Positions 8,565 to 15,989 are shown, counted from the stretch's first letter. The stretch is 64,000 bases of DNA from Dietzia sp. B32 (GCF_024732245.1 NZ_CP093845.1:1178001-1242000), one strand, 5' to 3'. Program-made: numbers and translations. The notes: generated by a model from the sequence alone, not told the origin.

Positions 8565-8956
8565 TCCTCCACCTCCGCGGTGAGCAGCGCACTGGTCAGG
8601 GTCTGGACCGGCTCGCCGTCGGCGTCGCGCAGCACCGTGTCGAACCCGATCATCCGCCCGCCGCGCGCCGATCGCACCCCGGTGACCGTGGCGGTGGCGG
8701 TGAGGACGTCGCCGACGCGGATCGGTCGGTGGTGCTCGCTGGACTGCGCGGTGTGCAGGGTGCGCGCGAGGTCGATGCGCAGGGCGGGGTGCTCCATCAC
8801 CGCGCGTTGGACCGGCGCGGTCAGGGCGGCCGCGAGGGTGACGGGGACCTGGTCGGTCGGCGCGCCCACCGCCCCGGCGAAGCGCGTCACCACCGCGTCG
8901 GTGACCGTGACCGGATCCCCGACGACGACGAGGTCATCAGCGTTGTCTGTGCTCAC
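8561..8956 (-). CDS. hadA: (3R)-hydroxyacyl-ACP dehydratase subunit HadA
   Basis: 131 aa, related to MaoC N-terminal domains; the open frame continues upstream for another 319 codons, but that is antisense to the ilvG-like gene. The GTG at 8956 gives the expected family length. Eight bases upstream lies TAGCGT (8970-8965), a good -10 element, so the transcript may be leaderless. HadA lacks the catalytic motif and stabilises substrate in the HadAB dimer. Recognisable family pieces are PVTVTDAVVTRFAGAVGA and EHHRPIRVGDVLTATATV. In mycobacteria rpmG, metT and thrT lie just upstream; here an oppositely oriented gene block intervenes. Confidence 0.88.
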   Translation of the reverse strand: MSTDNADDLVVVGDPVTVTDAVVTRFAGAVGAPTDQVPVTLAAALTAPVQRAVMEHPALRIDLARTLHTAQSSEHHRPIRVGDVLTATATVTGVRSARGGRMIGFDTVLRDADGEPVQTLTSALLTAEVEE

Positions 8957-8964
8957 AGGCGCCG

Positions 8965-8970
8965 ACGCTA
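8965..8970 (-). promoter_or_regulatory. Predicted -10 element of hadA
   Basis: TAGCGT on the minus strand lies 8 nt from the GTG of hadA, consistent with a leaderless or near-leaderless hadAB transcript. No clear -35 is seen. Confidence 0.45.
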
Positions 8971-9050
8971 CCCGAGGGCGAGTCCGCCGAACCGCTGATA
9001 CGAGTCGTCCCCGCCTCCTACGGTGGGGGCAGTCGAGCAGGGAGTGCGAT

Positions 9051-10811
9051 GTGAGCCACGACGAGCCGGCCCCGCAGGCCGGGCAGGAGAAGGCTGGGCG
9101 GTCGCCGGGCGGACCCGGCGGAGACGCCCCCACACCGGTGGAGGGGCACGGCGGCTCGCACGCCACGGCCGTCGCCGCCGCGCACGGGGTGCGGACGATG
9201 TTCACGCTCTCCGGGGCGCACGTGTTCCCCATGTACGACGCCGCGGAGAAGGAGGACCACGGCGTCGCACTGCTGGACGTGCGGCACGAGCAGACGGCCG
9301 CGTTCGCCGCCGAGGCCACCGGCAAGCTCACCCGCTCCCCCGGCCTGGCCGTCCTCACCGCCGGCCCGGGCGTGACCAACGGCGTGTCCGCGCTGGCGCA
9401 GGCGTCGTTCTCGGGCGCGCCGATGGTGGTGCTCGGCGGACGCGCACCGGCCGGCCGCTGGGGCACCGGCAGCCTGCAGGAGTTCGACCACGTCCCGGTG
9501 GTACGGCCGGTGACCGTGTCCGCCGAGACCGCCCGGGACACCTCCGACATCGCCGCCGCCACCCACCGCGCGTTCACCGCCGCCCGCACCGCGCACCGCG
9601 GGCCAGCGTTCCTCGACGTGCACATGGACCACTTCTTCGACCGGTGCTCCTCGGTCCGCCCGGGCCCCGGTCTCGCCGACGACGGCTCCCCCGCCGCCGC
9701 GCCGGACCGCTCCCCCGACACCGACGCCGTCGACCGGATCGCCGACCTGCTGGTCGGCGCCGAGCGGCCCGTCCTGGTGCTGGGCTCCGACGTGTGGGCC
9801 GGCCGGGGCGAGGACGCGGCGCTGCGGTGCGTCGAGTCGCTGGGCCTGCCCGTCATCCCCAACGGCATGGGCCGCGGGATCGTCCCCGCGGGGCACCGGC
9901 TGCTGGTGGCCAAGGCGCGCGGGATGGCGTTCGGCGCGGCGGACGTGGTGGTCGTGGTGGGTACGCCCCTGGACTTCCGGCTCGGCTACGGGGTATTCGG
10001 CGGCAAGGAGGGCGCGACCCCGGCGACCGTGGCGCACATCGCGGACTCCCCCGGTCAACTGGGCCACCACGCCTCCCCGGCCGTGGCCACCGCGGGCGAC
10101 CTCGGGCTCGTGCTGGACGCGGTGGTCGAGGCCGTGCAGCGCCGGTCGGGGGCGGCCCGCCCGGACTGGTCGACCTGGGCGGCCACGCTGCGGGAGAAGG
10201 CCGACGCCACCCATGCCGCCGACCTGCAGCTCCTCGGAGCCTCGGCCGACCCCGTCCATCCCGCCCGGATCTACGGCGAGCTCCTTCCACGGCTGGCCCA
10301 GGACGCCGTGGTGATCGGCGACGGCGGCGACTTCGTGTCCTACGCCGGCAAGTTCATCGAACCCGCCCGGCCGGGCAACTGGCTGGACCCGGGCCCTTTC
10401 GGGTGCCTGGGTGCGGGGCTGGGCGCGGCGATCGCGGCCCGCATCGCCCGGCCGTCCAGCCAGGTGGTGCTGCTGCTGGGCGACGGCGCCGCGGGGTTCT
10501 CCCTCATCGACGTGGACACCCTCGTGCGGCACAAGCTGCCCGTGGTGATGGTGATGGGCAACAACGGGGCGTGGGGCCTGGAGAAGGGGCCCATGCAGAT
10601 GCTCTACGGCTACGACGTGATCGCCGACCTCGCGCCGCGGACCCGCTACGACGAGGTGGTCAAGGCCCTCGGCGGCGCGGGCGAGATGGTCACCGACCCC
10701 GCGCAGATCGGCCCGGCGCTGGACCGGGCTTTCGCCAGCGGCGTGCCGTACCTGGTCAATGTGGTCACCGACGTGGAGGCCATGTATCCCCGCTCGACAT
10801 TCGGAGTCTGA
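9051..10811 (+). CDS. ilvG: Acetolactate synthase-like ThDP enzyme (IlvG / Rv1820 type)
   Basis: 586 aa. The N-terminal pyrimidine-binding domain has the catalytic Glu in VRHEQTAAFAAEATGK. The C-terminal domain has the ThDP/Mg motif GDGAAGFSLIDVDTL...GNN. Sequences such as LTAGPGVTNGVSALAQ and GGRAPAGRWGTGSLQE resemble, from memory, the mycobacterial IlvG (Rv1820) catalytic subunit rather than IlvB. The GTG at 9051 follows GGAG, and a TACGGT -10 lies at 9019-9024. The first 35 residues are Gly/Pro-rich and not conserved. It is the first gene of a plus-strand block with a molybdenum oxidoreductase six bases downstream. No regulatory IlvN subunit is nearby. Real substrate is uncertain: acetolactate synthase activity is plausible, but related ThDP lyases or decarboxylases cannot be excluded. 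Confidence 0.8.
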   Translation: MSHDEPAPQAGQEKAGRSPGGPGGDAPTPVEGHGGSHATAVAAAHGVRTMFTLSGAHVFPMYDAAEKEDHGVALLDVRHEQTAAFAAEATGKLTRSPGLAVLTAGPGVTNGVSALAQASFSGAPMVVLGGRAPAGRWGTGSLQEFDHVPVVRPVTVSAETARDTSDIAAATHRAFTAARTAHRGPAFLDVHMDHFFDRCSSVRPGPGLADDGSPAAAPDRSPDTDAVDRIADLLVGAERPVLVLGSDVWAGRGEDAALRCVESLGLPVIPNGMGRGIVPAGHRLLVAKARGMAFGAADVVVVVGTPLDFRLGYGVFGGKEGATPATVAHIADSPGQLGHHASPAVATAGDLGLVLDAVVEAVQRRSGAARPDWSTWAATLREKADATHAADLQLLGASADPVHPARIYGELLPRLAQDAVVIGDGGDFVSYAGKFIEPARPGNWLDPGPFGCLGAGLGAAIAARIARPSSQVVLLLGDGAAGFSLIDVDTLVRHKLPVVMVMGNNGAWGLEKGPMQMLYGYDVIADLAPRTRYDEVVKALGGAGEMVTDPAQIGPALDRAFASGVPYLVNVVTDVEAMYPRSTFGV

Positions 10812-10817
10812 ACTGAC

Positions 10818-12332
10818 GTGATCAACCCTGATTTCCCGTTGTGGCTACGTGCCTCCCACCTGATCAACTTCATCCTGATCGGCATGTTGCTCCGCTCTGG
10901 CTGGGAGATCCTTTCCTCGATGCCGCGGTTGTGGTGGCGCAACGACTGCAAGCCCGGGACCGAGTGGTTGCGCTTCACCCGCCGGAAACTGCCACGGGAG
11001 GAGGGCGTCTACACGTCCCTGATGGACGAGAAATCCCTGTCGCCGATGATCGGCCTGCCGGGTCGGGAGAACATCGGGCTGGGCCGGCACTGGCACGGGA
11101 TCTCGGTGATGCTGTGGGTGCTCAACGGCCTGGTGTACGTGGTGCTGCTGTTCGCGACCGGACTGTGGCGCCGCATCATCCCCACCTCGTGGAGCGTGTT
11201 CGGCGAGGCGTGGGAGTCGATCCGGATGTACCTCGGGTTCCGGGCTCCGGCGATCGAACACTTCGACCCGTATGACGCCGCACAGATGCTGGCCTACACC
11301 GCCGTCATCTTCGTCCTCGCTCCGCTGCTCATCCTCACCGGCGTGGCGATGGCGCCGGCGGTGCGGTCGCGGTTCCCCTGGTACGTCAAGCTCTGGGGTG
11401 GCCACCAGGGTGCCCGGTCGCTGCACTTCATCCTCATGGTGCTCATCTCGGCGTTCATCGTCATGCATGTCGGGCTGGTGTTCCTGGTGCACGCCGAGCA
11501 CAACGTGGTGCACATGGTGTTCGGCACCACCGACACGGCACGATCCGCCCAGGCCTTCACCATCACGATCGCCACCGTCGTGGCCGTGGTCCTGTTCTGG
11601 ATCGCCCTGAGTTACTGGTCGCTGGCCGACCGCGCCCGGGCGCAGCGGTTCACCGCCGGGGTGTCCGAGATCGGCCGCCGCCTCTTCCTCAACCGGATGC
11701 GACCGCGGATGGGGCGGCAGAACACCTACACCGACGACGACATCTCCGAGTTCCACTGGACCAACGGCCTGCCGCCCACCGAGGACGAGTCGCCGGAGTG
11801 GGTGGCGGCGGCCCGGGATGACGACTGGTCGGGTTACACCGTGACCATCGGCGACGACCTCTCGGGCACGGCGAAGACCCTTACCCTCGACGATCTCGCG
11901 GAGCTTCCGCGCACCTCCTACGTGGCCGTGCACACCTGCATGCAGGGCTGGTCCGCCACGTCCCGGTGGACCGGAGTGCGGCTGCGCGACCTGCTCGGCC
12001 CCAGGCCCGAAGGTGCGAACTACGTGCTGATCGACTCCTACGGATTGGCCCAGAAGATGTACGACAACCGGCCGCGGGAGCCGTTCTACGCGGTCCTGGA
12101 CCTCGAAACGGTCTACGAGGACGACACGATCCTGGCCTATGAGCGCAACGGGAACCCCGTCGAGACCCACCTCGGCGCCCCGGCACGCCTGCGGGTGGAG
12201 TCCAACCACGGGTACAAGCACGTCAAGTGGGTGCGCTCGATCCGGTGGATAGCTGACTACGCCGAGTACGGTGACGGCCGTGGCGGGACCCGCGAGGATT
12301 CCGCGCTGCAGGCGTTCAACGGAAGGATCTGA
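10818..12332 (+). CDS. Membrane cytochrome b fused to a sulfite-oxidase-family molybdopterin domain
   Basis: 504 aa. Residues 1 to about 275 form a di-heme cytochrome b-like membrane domain with about four to five spans and candidate haem ligands H14 (RASHLINF), the LGRHWHGISV His residues, GARSLHFIL and VMHVGLV. Residues about 325-490 are a molybdopterin-binding domain of the sulfite oxidase/MsrP class, with the expected Mo-ligating Cys at 374 in VAVHTCMQGWSATSRWTGVRL. The fusion suggests that electrons pass directly between the Mo centre and the quinone pool or respiratory chain. Start is GTG at 10818, six bases after ilvG. The substrate (sulfite, sulfoxide, nitrate or other) is unknown. 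modABC at 23.1-25.8 kb could supply molybdate. Confidence 0.85.
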   Translation: MINPDFPLWLRASHLINFILIGMLLRSGWEILSSMPRLWWRNDCKPGTEWLRFTRRKLPREEGVYTSLMDEKSLSPMIGLPGRENIGLGRHWHGISVMLWVLNGLVYVVLLFATGLWRRIIPTSWSVFGEAWESIRMYLGFRAPAIEHFDPYDAAQMLAYTAVIFVLAPLLILTGVAMAPAVRSRFPWYVKLWGGHQGARSLHFILMVLISAFIVMHVGLVFLVHAEHNVVHMVFGTTDTARSAQAFTITIATVVAVVLFWIALSYWSLADRARAQRFTAGVSEIGRRLFLNRMRPRMGRQNTYTDDDISEFHWTNGLPPTEDESPEWVAAARDDDWSGYTVTIGDDLSGTAKTLTLDDLAELPRTSYVAVHTCMQGWSATSRWTGVRLRDLLGPRPEGANYVLIDSYGLAQKMYDNRPREPFYAVLDLETVYEDDTILAYERNGNPVETHLGAPARLRVESNHGYKHVKWVRSIRWIADYAEYGDGRGGTREDSALQAFNGRI

Positions 12333-12333
12333 C

Positions 12334-12597
12334 GTGCCCGAGATCGTGTCGTGCCGCTTCGAGGTCAGCGGGGTCCGGACCGACAGAGACGTCAAGAAGG
12401 CGCTGCAGGCGCTCTACGACATCTTCGCCGAGCACGGACTGGGCCAGGCGACCTTCGAGCTCACCGGAGCCGAACACGCGCAGCTGCACGTCAAACACCC
12501 GGACACGGTCCGCCCCGACCCGGCGATCATCGACCGCGCCCTCGCTCGGGCCGGAGATTTCCGCGTCGTCTCCTCCCGGCTCCACTCGCCGGACTGA
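12334..12597 (+). CDS. Uncharacterised 87-aa protein between the Mo-oxidoreductase and the Crp/Fnr gene
   Basis: A GTG start at 12334 lies one base after the upstream stop and behind GGAAGGA, so it is coupled to the Mo-oxidoreductase gene. The product is soluble and mixed alpha/beta, with a beta-alpha-beta order (IVSCRFEVSG, a helix VKKALQALYDIFAEHGL, then ATFELTG and QLHVKHPD). It vaguely recalls ferredoxin-like folds such as HMA domains but has only one Cys and no CxxC. I do not recognise a family. The tight coupling suggests a role with the redox enzyme or its regulator. Confidence 0.75.
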   Translation: MPEIVSCRFEVSGVRTDRDVKKALQALYDIFAEHGLGQATFELTGAEHAQLHVKHPDTVRPDPAIIDRALARAGDFRVVSSRLHSPD

Positions 12598-12625
12598 ACC
12601 GACCGCCACGAGAAGAGTCCCGGTC

Positions 12626-13366
12626 ATGACCCGCAACCCCGTCCGGCGCAACTGCGCCCATCCCCATTCCTGCTCGGACGAGACCCGGCTGCGGGTCCTG
12701 GCCGAGTCACCGCTGACCGGCGAGCTGACCCCGGCCGAACACCGTGACCTGAACAGACACCTGTCCGCCTGGTCCTGGGCGGAGGGCGATCCGCTGATGC
12801 TCGCCGGGGATGAGCTGCACGGCTCCTACCTGGTGGTTTCGGGCCGCGTGCGGGTCACCCGTGACACTGTCGAGGGACACGAGATCACGGTCGACATCGC
12901 CGCCCCGGGAGATCCCGTGGGCCCGCTGCGCTCCGAGACCGGCACCGCGATCGATTCGGCCTGGGCGATGGAGACCACCTGTGCGTTGTTCCTCCCCGCC
13001 GAGGCCCTGGCGGAGGTCGTCGGGAACCACCCCCGCTTCGCGCTCGCGGTGCTGCAGCAGCAGCAGGAGCGCCTCGAGCAGGCGCGTGAGCGGGAGATCG
13101 GGCACGCCACCCGCTCGGTGGAGCAGCGGGTTGGTTCGGTGCTGCGGTACCTCGACGACAAACTCGGCAGTAGACAACGGGACGGTGCGAGCCTGCTCCA
13201 GGTCCGACTGCGACGCGACGACATCGCGGGACTCGCCGGCACGACGGTCGAGTCCGCCTCCCGCGTGATGGCCCGCCTCAAGAAAGCGGGCGTCATCGAC
13301 TCCGGCCGCGAATGGGTGTCGATCCTCGACCACGCCGCACTCGATCGGGTGATCGACGGAAAATAG
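12626..13366 (+). CDS. Crp/Fnr-family transcriptional regulator, FNR-like
   Basis: 246 aa. A cyclic-nucleotide-binding-like beta-roll covers about 35-150, with a long dimerisation helix and a C-terminal winged helix. The recognition helix reads TVESASR, which keeps the E-x-x-S-R residues that FNR uses to read TTGA half-sites. Cysteines sit at 10 and 16 (NCAHPHSC) and at 119 (METTCALFL, aligned with Cys122 of E. coli FNR). That gives three Cys plus nearby His residues instead of the classic four Cys. A redox- or oxygen-sensing Fe-S cluster is therefore possible but unproven. A perfect TTGAC-CGGG-GTCAA site lies 26 bp beyond its stop, before the HMA gene, its likely target. Confidence 0.88.
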   Translation: MTRNPVRRNCAHPHSCSDETRLRVLAESPLTGELTPAEHRDLNRHLSAWSWAEGDPLMLAGDELHGSYLVVSGRVRVTRDTVEGHEITVDIAAPGDPVGPLRSETGTAIDSAWAMETTCALFLPAEALAEVVGNHPRFALAVLQQQQERLEQAREREIGHATRSVEQRVGSVLRYLDDKLGSRQRDGASLLQVRLRRDDIAGLAGTTVESASRVMARLKKAGVIDSGREWVSILDHAALDRVIDGK

Positions 13367-13391
13367 CCGCTCACCTCGAGTTCTTCGTTGA

Positions 13392-13405
13392 TTGACCGGG
13401 GTCAA
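13392..13405. promoter_or_regulatory. FNR-type operator TTGAC-CGGG-GTCAA
   Basis: A perfect 5-4-5 palindrome between the Crp/Fnr gene and the HMA gene. Its centre (13398.5) is 41.5 bp from the start predicted from the TAACGT -10 element (13428-13433), exactly where class II FNR/CRP activators bind. The neighbouring regulator keeps the FNR recognition residues, so activation of the HMA/ATPase operon is the natural reading. Confidence 0.7.
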
Positions 13406-13427
13406 GGAAGTCCGCTTCCGCTCCTCC

Positions 13428-13433
13428 TAACGT
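13428..13433 (+). promoter_or_regulatory. Predicted -10 element for the HMA/P-type ATPase operon
   Basis: TAACGT, identical to the -10 element predicted for menB in this window. It implies initiation near 13440 and a leader of about 50 nt before the HMA start. There is no good -35, which fits an activator-dependent promoter served by the upstream operator. Confidence 0.5.
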
Positions 13434-13439
13434 AAGTGG

Positions 13440-13458
13440 TGCACGTAGGGAACGTGCA
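13440..13458. promoter_or_regulatory. Inverted repeat TGCACG-N7-CGTGCA in the HMA leader
   Basis: Perfect 6-bp arms starting at the predicted transcription start. It could be a second operator that blocks initiation or a short hairpin in the 5' leader. It resembles no operator I can name. Confidence 0.4.
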
Positions 13459-13489
13459 AGAACCACAGACTCGAAGGAGAGGGATCACC

Positions 13490-13726
13490 ATGAGTGTCCG
13501 CGAACAGGTCAAGAGCATCGTCCTGCGTTCGGACGAATTCTCGTGCCCGTCGTGCATCGCGAAGATCGAGAACAAGTTGAACGATCTGGACGGTGTCGAG
13601 TCCGCTGAGGTCAAGTTCGCCTCCGGACGGGTTCTGGTCGACTACGACCCCGCGAAGGTCTCGGTACGTGACCTCGTCGCAGCGGTCGCCGAGGTCGGCT
13701 ACGCGGTCAAGCCGTCGGCGTTCTGA
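13490..13726 (+). CDS. HMA-domain metallochaperone with CPSC metal site
   Basis: 78 aa, a single heavy-metal-associated ferredoxin-like domain. The metal site is C19-P-S-C22 in DEFSCPSCIAKIENKL, where typical copper chaperones have M-x-C-x-x-C with other spacer residues. The beta-alpha-beta pattern (VESAEVKFASGRVLVDYDP, then VRDLVAAVAEVGYAVK) is complete. The ATG at 13490 follows AAGGAGA. It lies 41 bp upstream of a P-type ATPase that lacks an N-terminal HMA domain, so it probably delivers metal to that pump. Metal identity (Cu, Zn, Fe or another) is open. Confidence 0.9.
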   Translation: MSVREQVKSIVLRSDEFSCPSCIAKIENKLNDLDGVESAEVKFASGRVLVDYDPAKVSVRDLVAAVAEVGYAVKPSAF

Positions 13727-13767
13727 CGCGACCGCACCGACCGCACGTCAGACGAGGAGAACAGGCA

Positions 13768-15696
13768 ATGTTGAAGTCATGGAGAACCTGGGGCGTGGTC
13801 GCTGCCTCCGGTCTGCTCATCATCGCGTCGTGGCTGGTCGGGCGGCTGACCTCGGCCGAGACGGTCGCGGACGGGCTGATGATCGCCGCCGCCGTCGTGG
13901 CCGGCTACCGGATCGCCGTCTCGGCGGTCCAGGCACTGCGCGTCCGGATGGTGTCGATCGACCTGCTCGTCGTGGTCGCGGCCGTCGGCGCGATGTTCAT
14001 CGACAACTACTGGGAGTCGGCCGCGGTCACCTTCCTGTTCGCCCTCGGCAAGGCGCTGGAGCGGGCGACCCTCAACCGCACCCGGCGGGCCCTGTCCGAC
14101 CTCGTCGATTCGGCACCCGAGACCGCCACCGTCCTGCGTGACGGCGAGCCGGAGGTCGTCGAGGTGTGGGAACTCGAACCCGGCGACATCGTGGTGGTGC
14201 GCAACGGCGAGCAGATCCCCGTCGACGGCCGCGTCATCTCCGGCAACGGCGGCGTGGACGAGGCCACCATCACCGGCGAGTCCGTCCCGGCGGAGAAGTC
14301 CGAGGGCTCCGAGGTCTTCGCCGGAACCTGGCTGCGCTCGGGAGTCCTGCGGGTCGAGGCCATCGGCATCGGGGCGGACACCACCCTGGCCCGGATCGTC
14401 CACCGCGTCGAGGACGCCCAGGACGACAAGGCCCGCACCCAGACCTTCATGGAGAAATTCTCCCGCTGGTACACCCCCGCGGTGATGCTCGCGGCGCTGA
14501 TCGTAGGCCTGCTGCCCTGGTCACTGGTCGCCACCATGGACAACCTCGAATTGGCGCTGACCCTGCTGGTGATCGGCTGCCCCGGCGCCCTGGTGATCTC
14601 GATCCCCGTCTCGATCGTGGCCGGCATCGGCCGCTCCGCCAGGGACGGCGTCCTCATCAAGGGCGGCGAATACCTCGAGAGTTCGGCGAGGGTCGACGCG
14701 GTCGTCGTCGACAAGACCGGCACCCTCACCAACGGCCGACCGGTGCTGACCGACGTCGACATACTCGACGACGACTACTCGCGTGAGCAGGTCCTCCTGC
14801 TGGCCGCCCGCGCCGAGACCGCGTCCGAGCACCCGCTCGCCGAGGCGATCATCTCGGGTGCCCGGGAGGCCGGACTGGAGATCGACCTGGTCGAGGCGGC
14901 CGAGCCCGTCGCCGGCAAGGGCATCCGCGCCGAGGTGGATGGCCGAGTGGTCGCGGTGGGCTCCGCGGATCTCCTCGACCACCGGCCTGACAACGCACGG
15001 ATCCTCGAGCTCAACGAGCAGGGCAGGACCGCGATGTTCGTCGGGGTCGATGGCCGGGCGATCGGCATCGTCGCGGTGGCCGACACCATCCGGGACGACG
15101 CCCCGGCCGCGATCCGTGCCCTGCATGACGCCGGGATCCGGGTGGTCATGGCGACCGGGGATGCCGAGCGGGTGGCCCGCAACGTCGGCACCGAGCTCGG
15201 GGTCGACGAGATCCGCGCCGAGCTGATGCCGGAGGACAAGGTCGAGATCGTGAGGGAGCTGCAATCCCGCGGTCATACCGTGGCCATGGTCGGCGACGGG
15301 GTCAACGACACCCCGGCACTGGCACTGGCCGACATCGGGGTGGCGATGGGGGCCGCCGGATCCCCCGCCGCGATCGAGACCGCCGACATCGCGCTGATGG
15401 CCGATCGGCTCCCCCGCCTGCCGTATGCGCTGGGCCTGGCCAAGCGGACCGTCCGGACCATGCGGGTCAACATCGCGATCGCCCTGGTGACCGTTGCCGC
15501 CCTGCTGGCGGGACTGTTCCTGGGTGGGGTGACCATGTCGGTCGGCATGCTGGTCCACGAGGTGTCCGTCCTCGCGGTCATCGCGATCGCCATGCTGCTC
15601 CTGCGACCCACCCTCGCACAGGGCGGGGCGGAGGCGCCGCGACGGGAAAAGAGTCTCGACCTCGGAGCCGGGGATCAGGCGACGGTCAGGGTCTGA
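13768..15696 (+). CDS. P1B-type heavy-metal-transporting ATPase with CPG motif
   Basis: 642 aa. It has the actuator TGES motif, the phosphorylation site D315 in VVDKTGTLTNG, H355-P356 in SEHPLAEAI and the hinge MVGDGVNDTPALALADIG, so it is a complete P1B ATPase. In the membrane metal-site helix the motif is C271-P-G (IGCPGALVISIPVS) instead of the usual CPC, SPC, TPC or CPH, so the transported ion cannot be assigned by standard rules. There is no N-terminal HMA domain; the separate HMA protein upstream would fill that role. The last 25 residues are a polar tail. The likely task is metal export, or metal delivery to an exported or membrane metalloenzyme, under FNR-like control. A strong hairpin at 15758-15792 ends the unit. 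Confidence 0.92.
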   Translation: MLKSWRTWGVVAASGLLIIASWLVGRLTSAETVADGLMIAAAVVAGYRIAVSAVQALRVRMVSIDLLVVVAAVGAMFIDNYWESAAVTFLFALGKALERATLNRTRRALSDLVDSAPETATVLRDGEPEVVEVWELEPGDIVVVRNGEQIPVDGRVISGNGGVDEATITGESVPAEKSEGSEVFAGTWLRSGVLRVEAIGIGADTTLARIVHRVEDAQDDKARTQTFMEKFSRWYTPAVMLAALIVGLLPWSLVATMDNLELALTLLVIGCPGALVISIPVSIVAGIGRSARDGVLIKGGEYLESSARVDAVVVDKTGTLTNGRPVLTDVDILDDDYSREQVLLLAARAETASEHPLAEAIISGAREAGLEIDLVEAAEPVAGKGIRAEVDGRVVAVGSADLLDHRPDNARILELNEQGRTAMFVGVDGRAIGIVAVADTIRDDAPAAIRALHDAGIRVVMATGDAERVARNVGTELGVDEIRAELMPEDKVEIVRELQSRGHTVAMVGDGVNDTPALALADIGVAMGAAGSPAAIETADIALMADRLPRLPYALGLAKRTVRTMRVNIAIALVTVAALLAGLFLGGVTMSVGMLVHEVSVLAVIAIAMLLLRPTLAQGGAEAPRREKSLDLGAGDQATVRV

Positions 15697-15757
15697 TCCG
15701 GCAGCGTGTGACCACCGGGCGGGCTCGAGCCCGGGTCCGAGAGAGGTGAGGCGTACG

Positions 15758-15792
15758 ACGAAGGCCGCCCGCGGCGAGCGGGCGGCCTTCGT
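15758..15792 (+). terminator. Strong hairpin terminator after the P-type ATPase
   Basis: ACGAAGGCCGCCCGC (15758-15772) pairs perfectly over 15 bp with GCGGGCGGCCTTCGT (15778-15792) around a GGCGA loop. It separates the ATPase from the oppositely oriented tRNA-Met and could serve both directions. Confidence 0.85.
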
Positions 15793-15800
15793 GTTGAGAG

Positions 15801-15874
15801 TACCGGTGGGGGGACTCGATCCCCCGACCTCACGATTATGAGTCGTGCGCTCTAACCAGCTGAGCTACACCGGC
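15801..15874 (-). tRNA. metT: tRNA-Met (anticodon CAT)
   Basis: On the minus strand it reads GCCGGTG TAGCTCAGCTGG with anticodon loop CTCATAA (CAT) and T-arm GGATCGAGTCC; the 3' acceptor strand is CACCGGT. Positions 1 and 72 would form a G-U pair. The elongator form is inferred from the overall sequence; an Ile tRNA with modified CAT cannot be wholly excluded. Confidence 0.88.
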
Positions 15875-15916
15875 ATGCCCTGCCAGTCGGGCGATCGAGC
15901 CGCCCCGCACAGTGCG

Positions 15917-15989
15917 AGCCCCCTGTCGGAATCGAACCGACGACCTTTTCCTTACCATGGAAACGCTCTGCCGACTGAGCTAAGGGGGC
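15917..15989 (-). tRNA. thrT: tRNA-Thr (anticodon GGT)
   Basis: On the minus strand the acceptor stem GCCCCCT (15989-15983) pairs with AGGGGGC (15924-15918). The anticodon arm is TTTCC-ATGGTAA-GGAAA with anticodon GGT. It lies upstream of tRNA-Met in the thrT-metT order known from mycobacteria, where rpmG and hadA normally follow. Confidence 0.94.

Noticed and set aside
8957-9913. Upstream extension of hadA antisense to ilvG
   Set aside because: High-GC DNA keeps this frame open; no homology beyond the GTG at 8956.
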